Counted from the first letter of the stretch, positions 6,501 to 12,191 are shown. The stretch: DNA of 12,954 nucleotides from an uncultured Oscillospiraceae bacterium (GCA_958438185.1 CAUBQU010000014.1:1-12954); one strand, 5' to 3'. Program-made: numbers and translations. The notes: a model not told the origin generated them from the letters alone.

Positions 6501-8218
6501 AAATGCGGCGCGAACTGCGCCAGCAGTGCTTGGCCCTGCTGCGGCGTAAACGCGGCATCCGGCACGTGGTTCAGCGTGTCCAGCAGCACAAACCGGTCCT
6601 GGGGCAGGTCCCTGCGCACCTGGGCCAGCAGCACTTCTAAATACTCTGGCCACTTTTCGCGGCTCAGATGACGAAAAACACTCTCGGCCACGATCTTCAG
6701 AGAGTTGGAGATCCGCAGCGCATGCTTCGGCGCAATCTTTTGATCCGGATGCAGACACTGCTCGGCATAGCTGGCCCAGATCTGGACCGACTCATTTAAA
6801 AAGGAGAGCAGATTCGGCGCCGCCGCCTGGGGCGGCACACCGGCCGGCAGCTCCTTGCGGTATTTCGGCCCACTGTTTGTCAGCACCTGGCCCATCATCC
6901 GGGCCGCCCGCCGCCGGACATCGCCGTCATGATGCATCAGCAGCTCATATAAAAACGCCAGCAGCTTTTGCTTCTGCGCCCGGGTCAGGTACGTGTGATA
7001 TTCTGAATAAAGATGCAAATACGTCCGCACGCTCTGCAGATTTTTCTCATTGCGCGCCTGCTCCAGCAGCTGCTCGAATGATGCGTCGTGGGTGATCTGG
7101 CGCATCAGGCGGATATTATTGTGGAAGGTCAAATTGCAGATCTGCCGCGGAATCTCCCGCCGAGGCAGCAGAGCCGCTTTCTGCGTGCACGCCGTACAGG
7201 CGCCGCGCTGCACCGGATCCGGGTCCACCCCGTGGCTCAGCAGGTACTGCTCAAAATCATGCAGCTTGGCATAGACCGTCCGGTAGCGCAGCTGCTTTTC
7301 CGGCGTCATATCCGCCAGCTTGCGGAAGATTTCCTGATAGGCTGCCTCCAAGGAAAAGATCTGCACCCGCTCCCGGCCCTCGGCATCCCGGTTGCCCCGG
7401 ACCCGGAAGTCCGCATAAATCAAGAGCAGCGATTCGCCGGGCAGGTTCTCAAATTCCAGGTCCCAGGTCGAGTGGTTGGCAGCGATGTTGGCGATCGTCG
7501 GCACACCGTGCCCCTCCAGCCACTGCCAGGTGAAGTAATAGTGCAGATAGGGGATTCGCCGAGCATCCCGTCCACGGCAGCCGAATTTTCCGATATCGTG
7601 GCTCAACGCTGCGGCGCTGCACAGGGCGATATCCACCGGGATCCCCGCCTGCAGCGCCTGCCGGGCCATATGCACCGCCACATGGTGCACGCCGATGGTA
7701 TGCGATGCCGGGTCAAAGGGCATGATCTCCCGCCCGATGCGCATGAGCTCGATAAAATAATCGTCCTCCACTGCCTTCCAGAAGCGGGCGTATTCCTTGG
7801 CGATGCGGCTTTGCTCCAGCTCCGCCTCTGTCACGGCGTCAATATCCGTCAAAGGGTCGAAGGGGCAGTTCTCCCGGCTGATGGCATAGCGCAGCAGACC
7901 CAGATAAAATACTGCCGCTTGCCGCTGCCCCGGCGTCATCGGGCTATGCCCCGTCTCCGGGAACATTTTCTGGCAGATCTCCTCATATAAAAACGCCAGC
8001 CACCCCTCCGGCGGCTCTGGGCACAGCGTCTGCAAATACAGCCTGCAGGTATTGAGCACCAGCTGGCAGCTGACCCGCTGGCCCACCGGCGGCAGGCAGC
8101 GCTCTGCGTAAAAGCCCACCTGATCCAGCTGCTTCAGCAGCGTTTTCTTCTCCAAATGAAATTGCGGCGCATACTGCTCCAGCATCCACTGCCGGAGGCT
8201 GCTGACGGGTTGCTTCAT
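3524..8218 (-). CDS. Giant multidomain protein: HD domain, helical repeats, NadD-like nucleotidyltransferase, GNAT-like and phosphoribosyltransferase-like domains
   Basis: This cytoplasmic protein has 1564 residues, no signal peptide and no membrane segments. Domains in order: an HD phosphohydrolase-like domain (about 172-275; H179, SHDIGK at 206-211, H249, D270); a long alpha-helical solenoid (about 380-870) with a HEAT-like unit HHDGDVRRRAARMMG at 429-443; a nucleotidyltransferase of the NadD/cytidylyltransferase superfamily (about 889-1077) with FPGTFDPFSSGH (893-904) and SSSRIREY (1043-1050), where the HxGH motif reads SSGH; a weaker GNAT-like segment (about 1085-1232, ending ALRELGF); and a phosphoribosyltransferase-like domain (about 1255-1430) with ILVDDLMHNGYR (1376-1387) at the PRPP loop. 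It starts 8 bases after GGAGG. It heads an operon with the dehydrogenase-like and flavodoxin-like genes. The parts point to nucleotide or NAD-type chemistry, perhaps making and breaking a nucleotide adduct, but no function is established. Confidence 0.85.
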   Translation of the reverse strand: MKQPVSSLRQWMLEQYAPQFHLEKKTLLKQLDQVGFYAERCLPPVGQRVSCQLVLNTCRLYLQTLCPEPPEGWLAFLYEEICQKMFPETGHSPMTPGQRQAAVFYLGLLRYAISRENCPFDPLTDIDAVTEAELEQSRIAKEYARFWKAVEDDYFIELMRIGREIMPFDPASHTIGVHHVAVHMARQALQAGIPVDIALCSAAALSHDIGKFGCRGRDARRIPYLHYYFTWQWLEGHGVPTIANIAANHSTWDLEFENLPGESLLLIYADFRVRGNRDAEGRERVQIFSLEAAYQEIFRKLADMTPEKQLRYRTVYAKLHDFEQYLLSHGVDPDPVQRGACTACTQKAALLPRREIPRQICNLTFHNNIRLMRQITHDASFEQLLEQARNEKNLQSVRTYLHLYSEYHTYLTRAQKQKLLAFLYELLMHHDGDVRRRAARMMGQVLTNSGPKYRKELPAGVPPQAAAPNLLSFLNESVQIWASYAEQCLHPDQKIAPKHALRISNSLKIVAESVFRHLSREKWPEYLEVLLAQVRRDLPQDRFVLLDTLNHVPDAAFTPQQGQALLAQFAPHLSGAAEREQIAALRFFRKLLAIGDEALQAEVCRVAQGLEPGESYAVGYERSVLLRGAGETASLRNAERQHLYLSNMKMAVHWSVKISHIDMLCENVTAHPEMAFHTAMHLSNLLCVSEHLPVRDYAGEHLVALCAKLPADQQNELMIDLIRELETGREEVSRYIPKFLGRMLCQLPDSAFDECLQSLAELVHSDNTLAAMAALTTLAVVLANQAGSEAVTEQVFGLLLTGVAHFDDMIHQRALSLICRQVFDNPSLTLSVRQRYFIRICKKFLTLLEEPHPGQLNFFTCAAALNHLYRFLVQCQVHLPEPVLPPERPIAFFPGTFDPFSSGHKRIVQEICAKQFDVYLAVDEFSWSKQTLAKLLRRQIASISVADQLDVYLFPDDIPINIAMAEDLTRLRQLLPNQAVYLAVGSDVVRNASAYRPGATSGAADFDHIVFSREETGQLPPLETVIRGKLEVLQLPPFFDSVSSSRIREYVDKNLDISMLVDPIVQNFIYRRGLYLRTLQYKMVLQPHKLYFENAQEILPEIPQKLAEKLAGWPGVTSCVLRSRATGGLWGWACGRTVQSYQLLDVLQDAQAASCVRERVSGNILLIDGVGAVAPGQSVERQVLNELLARAQERSITYAICRCPAAGPLEQALRELGFAPTPEQPSVWVVDMRRPVVLILDALQKLKSPHRENPKVIRAVEKARRALRLSFAQMFPGDLILSFDVELLNQALRSRVQRCNGVADVPPGERRLGSKMCVPFGKILANDLVPNTVTKRLEVEKVFLPNIRGLEIKEYPGYSTLVNQVRTIKSFRRPMILVDDLMHNGYRMEYLTPLLRQEQVEIDRLIVGIMSGRGKDRMRLQDIETECEYFIPAMRYWQTESLLYPFIGGDSVLTSRKTEMLPTINLILPYKYPHFFSGVPKRAIYALSETVLASTYEILRVLEKEHLSYFGKSLTLKRLGEAVFRPRMPDRGGHLSYDLNIPASVYVQDDINALHRMQGWEETP

Positions 8219-8320
8219 CCCATATCCTCCCCGGGTAAACTCTTTTGATCTCTATCATTCTCTGGGGCGTGCCCCGATTTCTTCCATATGCACGCCGCTT
8301 GGGCAGCGCCTTATTAAATT

Positions 8321-8326
8321 ATTTTA
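8321..8326 (-). promoter_or_regulatory. Possible -10 box of the giant-protein operon
   Basis: On the minus strand a GTGGTAAAATAATTT segment contains TAAAAT, about 100 bases before the start at 8218 and just after the trmO terminator. The hexamer 17 bases further up, TAGCGC, is a poor -35. The galE promoter shares the GTGGTAAA core, which supports a real but weak or activator-dependent promoter. Confidence 0.4.
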
Positions 8327-8357
8327 CCACGTTTTTCGCCCCGGCGCTACCGCTTGG

Positions 8358-8398
8358 CAAAACAAATCCCCGGCCTTGCAAAAAATCGCAGACCGGGG
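8358..8398 (-). terminator. Terminator after trmO
   Basis: On the minus strand a CCCCGG/CCGGGG stem (ends at 8368 and 8398) encloses a smaller TGC/GCA helix with a T-rich loop. ATTTGTTTTG follows. It starts 8 bases after the trmO stop and separates the galE-trmO unit from the giant-protein operon. Confidence 0.7.
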
Positions 8399-8405
8399 CG
8401 CATGA

Positions 8406-9095
8406 CTATGTTTTCTTTTCCAGGCTGACGACCGTCAGGCAGCGCCCGGCCACCCGGAAGCGCACCTCCCAGCCGCCGAAACCAAAGCCGTAGACCCGCG
8501 CCGGGTCGTTCTGATACCGGGGCCGCGGGTCCTGCGCCAGTACGCCGCGCAGGGCCGCCGCCTGCTCCTCCGGCAGCTGCCGCGCCAGCTCCGGCGGCAG
8601 CTCGACCGCCAGGGGCTCCTCCTGGTTCCGGCCAGCAAAGCCCGCCGCCGCATCCGGCACGCAGTCGGCATAGGGCAGATAGGGCTTGATATCCCAGATG
8701 GGCGTACCGTCCAGCAGATCGGCCCCCGCCACATGCAGCACCGGGCCCTGCGGCGTCTGCGGCTCGACGCGCAGCAGGCGGACGCAGGAAAGGCCCAGGG
8801 AATTGGGCCGGAACGGCGAACGGGTCGCAAAGACGCCGATGCGCGTGTTGCCCCCCAGCCGGGGCGGCTTAACCGTCGCCGACCAGCGCCCGGCATTGGC
8901 GGAAAACCCCCAGATCAGCCAGATATGGGAAAACTCCGCCAGCCCCCGCACTGCGTTTTCATCCCGGAACGCCGGGTCAAACACGATCCGCGCCTGGAGC
9001 TCCTCCACCAGGCCGCTCTGCCGAGGGATGCCAAATTTTTCAGAAAAGTCACTCTCAATATGCGCGATCTCCTGGATCGTCCACTGCGCCCCCAT
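8406..9095 (-). CDS. trmO: tRNA (N6-threonylcarbamoyladenosine(37)-N6)-methyltransferase TrmO
   Basis: TrmO (YaeB/TsaA family) methylates the threonylcarbamoyl-adenosine at position 37 of certain tRNAs, using S-adenosylmethionine. This protein of 229 residues matches the usual ~230. Family blocks are clear: FGIPRQSGL (21-29), RGLAEFSHIWLIWGF (50-64), RLGGNTRIGVFATRSPFRPN (79-98) followed by SLGLS, and DLLDGTPIWDIKPYLPYAD (126-144). The C-terminal part (about 155-229), with RPRYQNDPARVYGF (191-204) followed by a short beta strand, is the normal accessory domain. The ATG at 9095 was chosen over one nine codons upstream because AAGGAG lies 8 bases before it. The gene then overlaps the end of galE by 41 bases, so the two are co-transcribed. 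A terminator follows the stop. Confidence 0.92.
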   Translation of the reverse strand: MGAQWTIQEIAHIESDFSEKFGIPRQSGLVEELQARIVFDPAFRDENAVRGLAEFSHIWLIWGFSANAGRWSATVKPPRLGGNTRIGVFATRSPFRPNSLGLSCVRLLRVEPQTPQGPVLHVAGADLLDGTPIWDIKPYLPYADCVPDAAAGFAGRNQEEPLAVELPPELARQLPEEQAAALRGVLAQDPRPRYQNDPARVYGFGFGGWEVRFRVAGRCLTVVSLEKKT

Positions 9096-10122
9096 CGCTT
9101 TGCTCCTTCCATTGCGTCTCATAGCCCGCAGGATTTTTCACCTGCCAGTTCCAGGCATCCCGGCAGATCTCGGCCAGGCCGCAGCGGGGCTCCCAGCCCA
9201 GCAGTGCCCTGGCGCGGGACACATCCGCATAGCAGACAGCAACATCCCCAGGCCGCCGCGCCGCCATCTGCACTGGGACGGTCACATGGTTGACCCGGCG
9301 GAAGGTCTCCACCAGCTCCAGCACGCTGCAGCCCCGCCCGGCACCCAGATTGACCGCCTCGGCGCCATCGTGGACCATGCTGTAGTGCAGCGCGGCCAGA
9401 TGCCCCCGGGCCAGGTCCATCACATGGAGATAGTCCCGCACGCCAGTGCCGTCCGCCGTGGGATAATCCCCGCCGCAGATCTGCAGCGCCGGGCGCTGGC
9501 CCGCCGCTGTCTGCACCAGTGCCGTCATCAGGCTGCCGGATGTGCCATCCTCACCCAGCAGGCCGCTGGGGTGCGCCCCGGCGGGATTAAAATAGCGCAG
9601 CAGCACTGCGGAAAAATCGCCCCGCGCCGCCGCTTCATCCCGCACGATCTGCTCAAGCATAAATTTAGACCAGCCATACGGGCTGGCGCAGCCGCCGACC
9701 GCGGCCCGCTCTGTCAGCGGCGAGACATTCTGCGTGCCGTAGACCGCCGCGGAGGAAGAGACGATGAGCCGCTTCACCCCGGCGCGCCGCATACACTGCA
9801 GCAGGGACAAGATCGCCCCCAGATTGTTCGCATAATAAGCAAGGGGCGATGCCACGGACTCCGCCACGGATTTTCGCCCGGCAAAATGGAGCACCGCGTC
9901 CGGCTGCTCCCGATCAAAGACCGTCTGCAGCCCCGCCGTATCGGCCACATCCACCTGGTAAACCGAAGGGGCCTGCCGGGCCACCGCCGTGATCCTGCCG
10001 ATGACCGCCGGGGCGCTGGCCGAAAAATTATCTGCGATGACCACCTCCACCCCAGCCTGCAGCAGCAGCGCCGCGGTGTGCGCGCCGATATACCCGGCGC
10101 CGCCGGTCAAAAGAACCCTCAT
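9055..10122 (-). CDS. galE: UDP-glucose 4-epimerase-like protein
   Basis: GalE interconverts UDP-glucose and UDP-galactose with bound NAD, feeding galactose use and surface polysaccharide synthesis. The 355 residues show an extended SDR fold: TGGAGYIG (6-13) binds NAD, SSSAAVYG (122-129) holds the active Ser, and YGWSK (149-153) supplies the Tyr and Lys. RYFNPAGAHPSG (176-187) and DYPTADGTGVRDYLHVMDLA (219-238) are typical of GalE. Two features are odd. The loop after GED normally reads like xGIPNNLMPY in GalE but here is GTSGSLMTAL, so substrate contacts may differ. And after the usual end (NPAGY, 330-334) there are 21 extra residues running into trmO. AGGGGG precedes the ATG by about seven bases. 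A different nucleotide-sugar epimerase activity is possible but less likely. Confidence 0.88.
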   Translation of the reverse strand: MRVLLTGGAGYIGAHTAALLLQAGVEVVIADNFSASAPAVIGRITAVARQAPSVYQVDVADTAGLQTVFDREQPDAVLHFAGRKSVAESVASPLAYYANNLGAILSLLQCMRRAGVKRLIVSSSAAVYGTQNVSPLTERAAVGGCASPYGWSKFMLEQIVRDEAAARGDFSAVLLRYFNPAGAHPSGLLGEDGTSGSLMTALVQTAAGQRPALQICGGDYPTADGTGVRDYLHVMDLARGHLAALHYSMVHDGAEAVNLGAGRGCSVLELVETFRRVNHVTVPVQMAARRPGDVAVCYADVSRARALLGWEPRCGLAEICRDAWNWQVKNPAGYETQWKEQSDGGAVDDPGDRAY

Positions 10123-10150
10123 AGCTTACCCCCTACGCTTTCTTGTCTCC

Positions 10151-10179
10151 AGTTTACCACAAATCCCCGCCCGGCGCAA
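10151..10179 (-). promoter_or_regulatory. Promoter of galE-trmO
   Basis: On the minus strand TTGCGC (10174-10179), a 17-base spacer and TAAACT (10151-10156) lie 28 bases before the galE start. The -35 is imperfect. The -10 is embedded in TGTGGTAAACT. Confidence 0.65.
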
Positions 10180-10180
10180 G

Positions 10181-10208
10181 AAAAAGCCCGCCCGGCAGCC
10201 AGGCGGAC
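10181..10208 (-). terminator. Minus-strand terminator between galE and the divergent amidase gene
   Basis: On the minus strand GTCCGCCTGG pairs with CCGGGCGGGC (10186-10208, ten pairs with two G-U) around a three-base loop, followed by TTTTTC (10181-10185). No minus-strand gene ends nearby. The nearest one upstream is rubrerythrin, which ends at 10992 on the far side of the amidase gene. Confidence 0.75.
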
Positions 10209-10216
10209 CCACGCGC

Positions 10217-10243
10217 ACAGCGCCTGCGCCCCTTGCATAGACT
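10217..10243 (+). promoter_or_regulatory. Possible mother-cell sporulation promoter of the amidase
   Basis: CATAGACT (10236-10243) resembles the CATAnnnT -10 boxes of sigma-E and sigma-K. An AC dinucleotide lies 17 bases upstream (10217-10218), as in sigma-K promoters. No sigma-A style promoter is visible in front of the amidase gene. The match is short and could be chance. Confidence 0.3.
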
Positions 10244-10269
10244 GAAGGGAAAAGGACGGTGAGCGTACT

Positions 10270-11010
10270 ATGCCATTTTTATTTTTAAGCCCCTCGACCC
10301 AGGAATATAACCCTTACGTCACCACCGGGAACGAGGAGTACTGGATGAACCGCCTGGCCGACGCCATGACCCCGTACCTGGAGACCTCCGGCATCAATGT
10401 CTCCCGAAACGACCCCGCCGGGACTGTCGGCAATTCCATCCGGATGAGCAATGCAGGCAACTACGATTTCCACCTGGCACTGCACTCCAATGCCTCGCCC
10501 CCGGCGACCAGCGGGCAGCAGGCCGGGATCGACCTCTACTACTATCCCTCCAGCGCCCCGGCTCTGCGGATGGCCAATATCCTGGCAGATAACCTCCGCC
10601 CCATTTACCCCCAGCCGGAAAAAGTCCGGACTCTGGCCACCACCTCGCTGGTGGAGGTACGGGCTACCCGCGCCCCGGCCGTCCTGGCAGAGCTGGGCTA
10701 CCACGATAACCCCCAGGACGCCCAGTGGATTGAGAACAATCTCCAGACCATCGCCCGGGCCCTGGCCACCGGTGTGTGCGAATATTTCGGCCTGCCGCTT
10801 CTCTCTCCGGGCGAGGTCCGTAACGCCGTCGTCTCGACGGACGGCAGCAACCTGAATCTGCGCGGCGGCCCCTCGGCCACCGCGCCGGTGCTGCAAAAGG
10901 TCCCGGACCATGCCTCCGTGGAGGTCCTGGGCGAGTCCGGCGGCTGGTACGTCATCCGCTACGACGGGCTCGTCGGCTACGTGCTGGGCAATTATCTGCT
11001 GTTTTTGTGA
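10270..11010 (+). CDS. N-acetylmuramoyl-L-alanine amidase-like protein with SH3b domain
   Basis: This 246-residue protein has an Amidase_3-type fold (about 1-175) and a C-terminal bacterial SH3 domain (about 183-246; LNLRGGPSATAPVLQKV, then GWYVIRYDGLVGYV). Such enzymes cleave the bond between muramic acid and the peptide in cell wall, using zinc. Visible active-site parts are E22/E23 in GNEEYWMN, H72 in LALHSNA and the catalytic Glu E141 in LAELGYHDN. The usual first metal ligand, the His of DPGHGG, is absent; the segment reads LSPSTQEYN (6-14). There is no signal peptide, so it may act on spore cortex from the mother cell, act after lysis, or be exported by another route. The start follows AAGGA and GGTGAG. 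The 3' end overlaps the opposing rubrerythrin gene by 19 bases. Confidence 0.85.
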   Translation: MPFLFLSPSTQEYNPYVTTGNEEYWMNRLADAMTPYLETSGINVSRNDPAGTVGNSIRMSNAGNYDFHLALHSNASPPATSGQQAGIDLYYYPSSAPALRMANILADNLRPIYPQPEKVRTLATTSLVEVRATRAPAVLAELGYHDNPQDAQWIENNLQTIARALATGVCEYFGLPLLSPGEVRNAVVSTDGSNLNLRGGPSATAPVLQKVPDHASVEVLGESGGWYVIRYDGLVGYVLGNYLLFL

Positions 11011-11615
11011 CCGGCCATCAGAGCAGGCGGCTGCGTCTCGATATCGCCCAGCATCCAGCCCACCGGCTTGCCGCAGACGGGGCACGTCAGCGCCGCGGTC
11101 TTTGCCGTGTAGGTATAGCCGCAGTTGGCGCAACGCCAGACGATGGGCGACGCCTTAGCAAAGAGCTGCCCGGCCTCCAGCTGCGCGCCGCACTGCCGGA
11201 AGACCTCGTAATGCACGCCCTCTGCCACAGCGATGCCCCGCCACAGCCGGGCGGCGTCGGCAAAGCCCTCCCGCTCCGCCGCCGCAGCAAAGGCCGGGTA
11301 GACATCGCTGTGCTCCTCCCATTCGCCCGCCTGGGCAGCTTTTAAATTCTCCGCCACCGTGCCCAGCACATAGGGATAGCCTGCCGAAATAGGAAGGTTT
11401 TCCAGGCCGCCCCGGTTCCATTTGCAAAGCAGCTCCATAAATTCCTGGGCGTGGGCCAGTTCATTGGCTGCCGCCGTCTCAAAGATCCGGGCGACGACCT
11501 CCAGTTCCTCCCGCCTGGCGACGGCGGCGGCCAGCTGGTAGCGCGTGCGGGCCTGCGATTCTCCGGCAAAGCTGCGGGCCAGGTTTTGACATGTCTCAGA
11601 AGTTAAAAAATCCAT
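10992..11615 (-). CDS. rbr: Rubrerythrin
   Basis: Rubrerythrin is a cytoplasmic diiron protein that reduces hydrogen peroxide to water in anaerobes, receiving electrons through its rubredoxin centre. The 207 residues contain the diiron ligands E19, E52 and H55 (NELAH), E98 and E101 (GEWEE), and E132 and H135 (AEGVH). The C-terminal rubredoxin-like site has C162, C165, C178 and C181 (CANC...CPVC). It is slightly longer than many family members because of a 20-residue tail after GWMLG. GGAGG precedes the ATG by seven bases. A TATACT that could be a -10 lies about 45 bases upstream, with no convincing -35. The 3' end runs 19 bases into the convergent amidase gene, and no terminator is seen at that end. 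Confidence 0.95.
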   Translation of the reverse strand: MDFLTSETCQNLARSFAGESQARTRYQLAAAVARREELEVVARIFETAAANELAHAQEFMELLCKWNRGGLENLPISAGYPYVLGTVAENLKAAQAGEWEEHSDVYPAFAAAAEREGFADAARLWRGIAVAEGVHYEVFRQCGAQLEAGQLFAKASPIVWRCANCGYTYTAKTAALTCPVCGKPVGWMLGDIETQPPALMAGHKNSR

Positions 11616-11665
11616 AGATTTCCTCCGTTTTTCCGCATGAAAGCTTCCTTCTCCGGAGAGTATAA

Positions 11666-11706
11666 ACAGGCGCCGCGGTATTTATGCCGCAGCGCCTGTA
11701 TTTTTT
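11666..11706 (+). terminator. Plus-strand terminator upstream of the small protein gene
   Basis: ACAGGCGC-C-GCGG (11666-11678) and CCGC-A-GCGCCTGT (11687-11699) form a 12-pair stem with one C-A mismatch around TATTTATG. ATTTTTT follows (11700-11706). No plus-strand gene ends close by; the nearest is the amidase at 11010. On the minus strand the mismatch becomes a G-U pair and the flank is TTTATAC, so some function in the rubrerythrin leader or as a two-way terminator is also possible. Confidence 0.65.
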
Positions 11707-11725
11707 ATCATCCGGGAGGAACACC

Positions 11726-11890
11726 ATGAAGCAAAAAAAGAAGCAGAGCCCCACGCCGCCCCGGCAGGAAACGCCCTTTTCCGGGCCGATGACAAACTTC
11801 CAGTCCAATCAGGCAGACCCGCAAGGCAGCTGGACCGGCTGCCCCGTCCGCCGCGACGAGGTCCCGGTGCAGGACGCCGACGATCTGTGA
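11726..11890 (+). CDS. Small conserved-looking protein, 54 residues, ending PVQDADDL
   Basis: The reading frame starts at an ATG six bases after GGGAGG, a strong ribosome binding site, and encodes a hydrophilic protein of 54 residues. The N-terminus is basic (MKQKKKQ) and proline-rich, the middle reads DPQGSWTGCPV, and the end is acidic (VPVQDADDL). A GS(W/Y)TG pattern followed by PVQDADDL at the very C-terminus is, from memory, a recurring layout in short uncharacterised Clostridia proteins; this needs a search. There is no signal peptide, membrane segment or known domain. Because it is intrinsically disordered in appearance and occurs in a spore former, a role in spores is conceivable, but nothing shows it. 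An ATG 14 codons upstream falls inside the preceding hairpin and is unlikely to be used. The gene is followed by a strong hairpin that could end its transcript. Confidence 0.72.
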   Translation: MKQKKKQSPTPPRQETPFSGPMTNFQSNQADPQGSWTGCPVRRDEVPVQDADDL

Positions 11891-11915
11891 CCGCAGGCCG
11901 TGCCTGGGCAAAGCG

Positions 11916-11946
11916 AAAGGCCCATGAGAAAAACTCATGGGCCTTT
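11916..11946 (-). terminator. Hairpin terminating the tRNA-Arg transcript (and possibly the small gene)
   Basis: AAAGGCCCATGAG (11916-11928) and CTCATGGGCCTTT (11934-11946) form a perfect 13-pair stem around a 5-base loop (T on the minus strand). The stem ends in TTT, with little U-tract after it on either strand. Its upstream arm on the minus strand begins at the last base of the tRNA CCA end. Confidence 0.65.
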
Positions 11947-12022
11947 GGTACGCCGGAAGGGACTCGAACCCCCGACCTACTGGTTCGTAGCCAGTCACTC
12001 TATCCAACTGAGCTACCGGCGC
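11946..12022 (-). tRNA. tRNA-Arg (anticodon ACG)
   Basis: On the minus strand the cloverleaf is complete. The acceptor GCGCCGG pairs with CCGGCGT (first pair G-U). The D arm is in TAGCTCAGTTGGATAGAG, and the anticodon arm is ACTGG-CTACGAA-CCAGT with anticodon ACG (read as inosine at the first position, for CGU/CGC/CGA). The T arm GGGGGTTCGAGTCCC is canonical. The discriminator is A and the CCA end is encoded (11946-11948). A promoter and a terminator flank it, so it is a single-gene unit. Confidence 0.96.
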
Positions 12023-12048
12023 ATACACACCTCACAAGGTGCTTAGAT

Positions 12049-12077
12049 ATAATAGCACAGCCAACCGGAAATTGCAA
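12049..12077 (-). promoter_or_regulatory. Promoter of tRNA-Arg
   Basis: On the minus strand TTGCAA (12072-12077), a 17-base spacer and TATTAT (12049-12054) place the transcription start about 20 bases before the tRNA 5' end, as expected for a short processed leader. Confidence 0.8.
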
Positions 12078-12144
12078 GGGATTTTTTCAAGAAAAACAAA
12101 TTTTTGCAGCGGCGGTAGTGACAGCGATTATTTTGCCCGGTACC

Positions 12145-12173
12145 TTGAAATAGATTTCATTTGTGTGTATACT
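12145..12173 (+). promoter_or_regulatory. Promoter of the CHAP-domain protein gene with palindrome
   Basis: TTGAAA (12145-12150), a 17-base spacer and TATACT (12168-12173) form a good sigma-A promoter about 84 bases before the start codon. A perfect inverted repeat, TGAAAT-AG-ATTTCA (12146-12159), overlaps the -35 box and spacer and could be the operator of a dimeric repressor. Confidence 0.8.
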
Positions 12174-12191
12174 CATCTATAGTAAGGATTG

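Noticed and set aside
8686..10245. Plus-strand open frame of 519 codons
   Set aside because: It runs opposite both trmO and galE and through the galE promoter region. The minus-strand genes are unmistakable.
10285..11133. Minus-strand open frame of 282 codons opposite the amidase gene
   Set aside because: No ribosome binding site, and it overlaps the end of rubrerythrin in another frame. The amidase reading carries conserved motifs, so this is a shadow.
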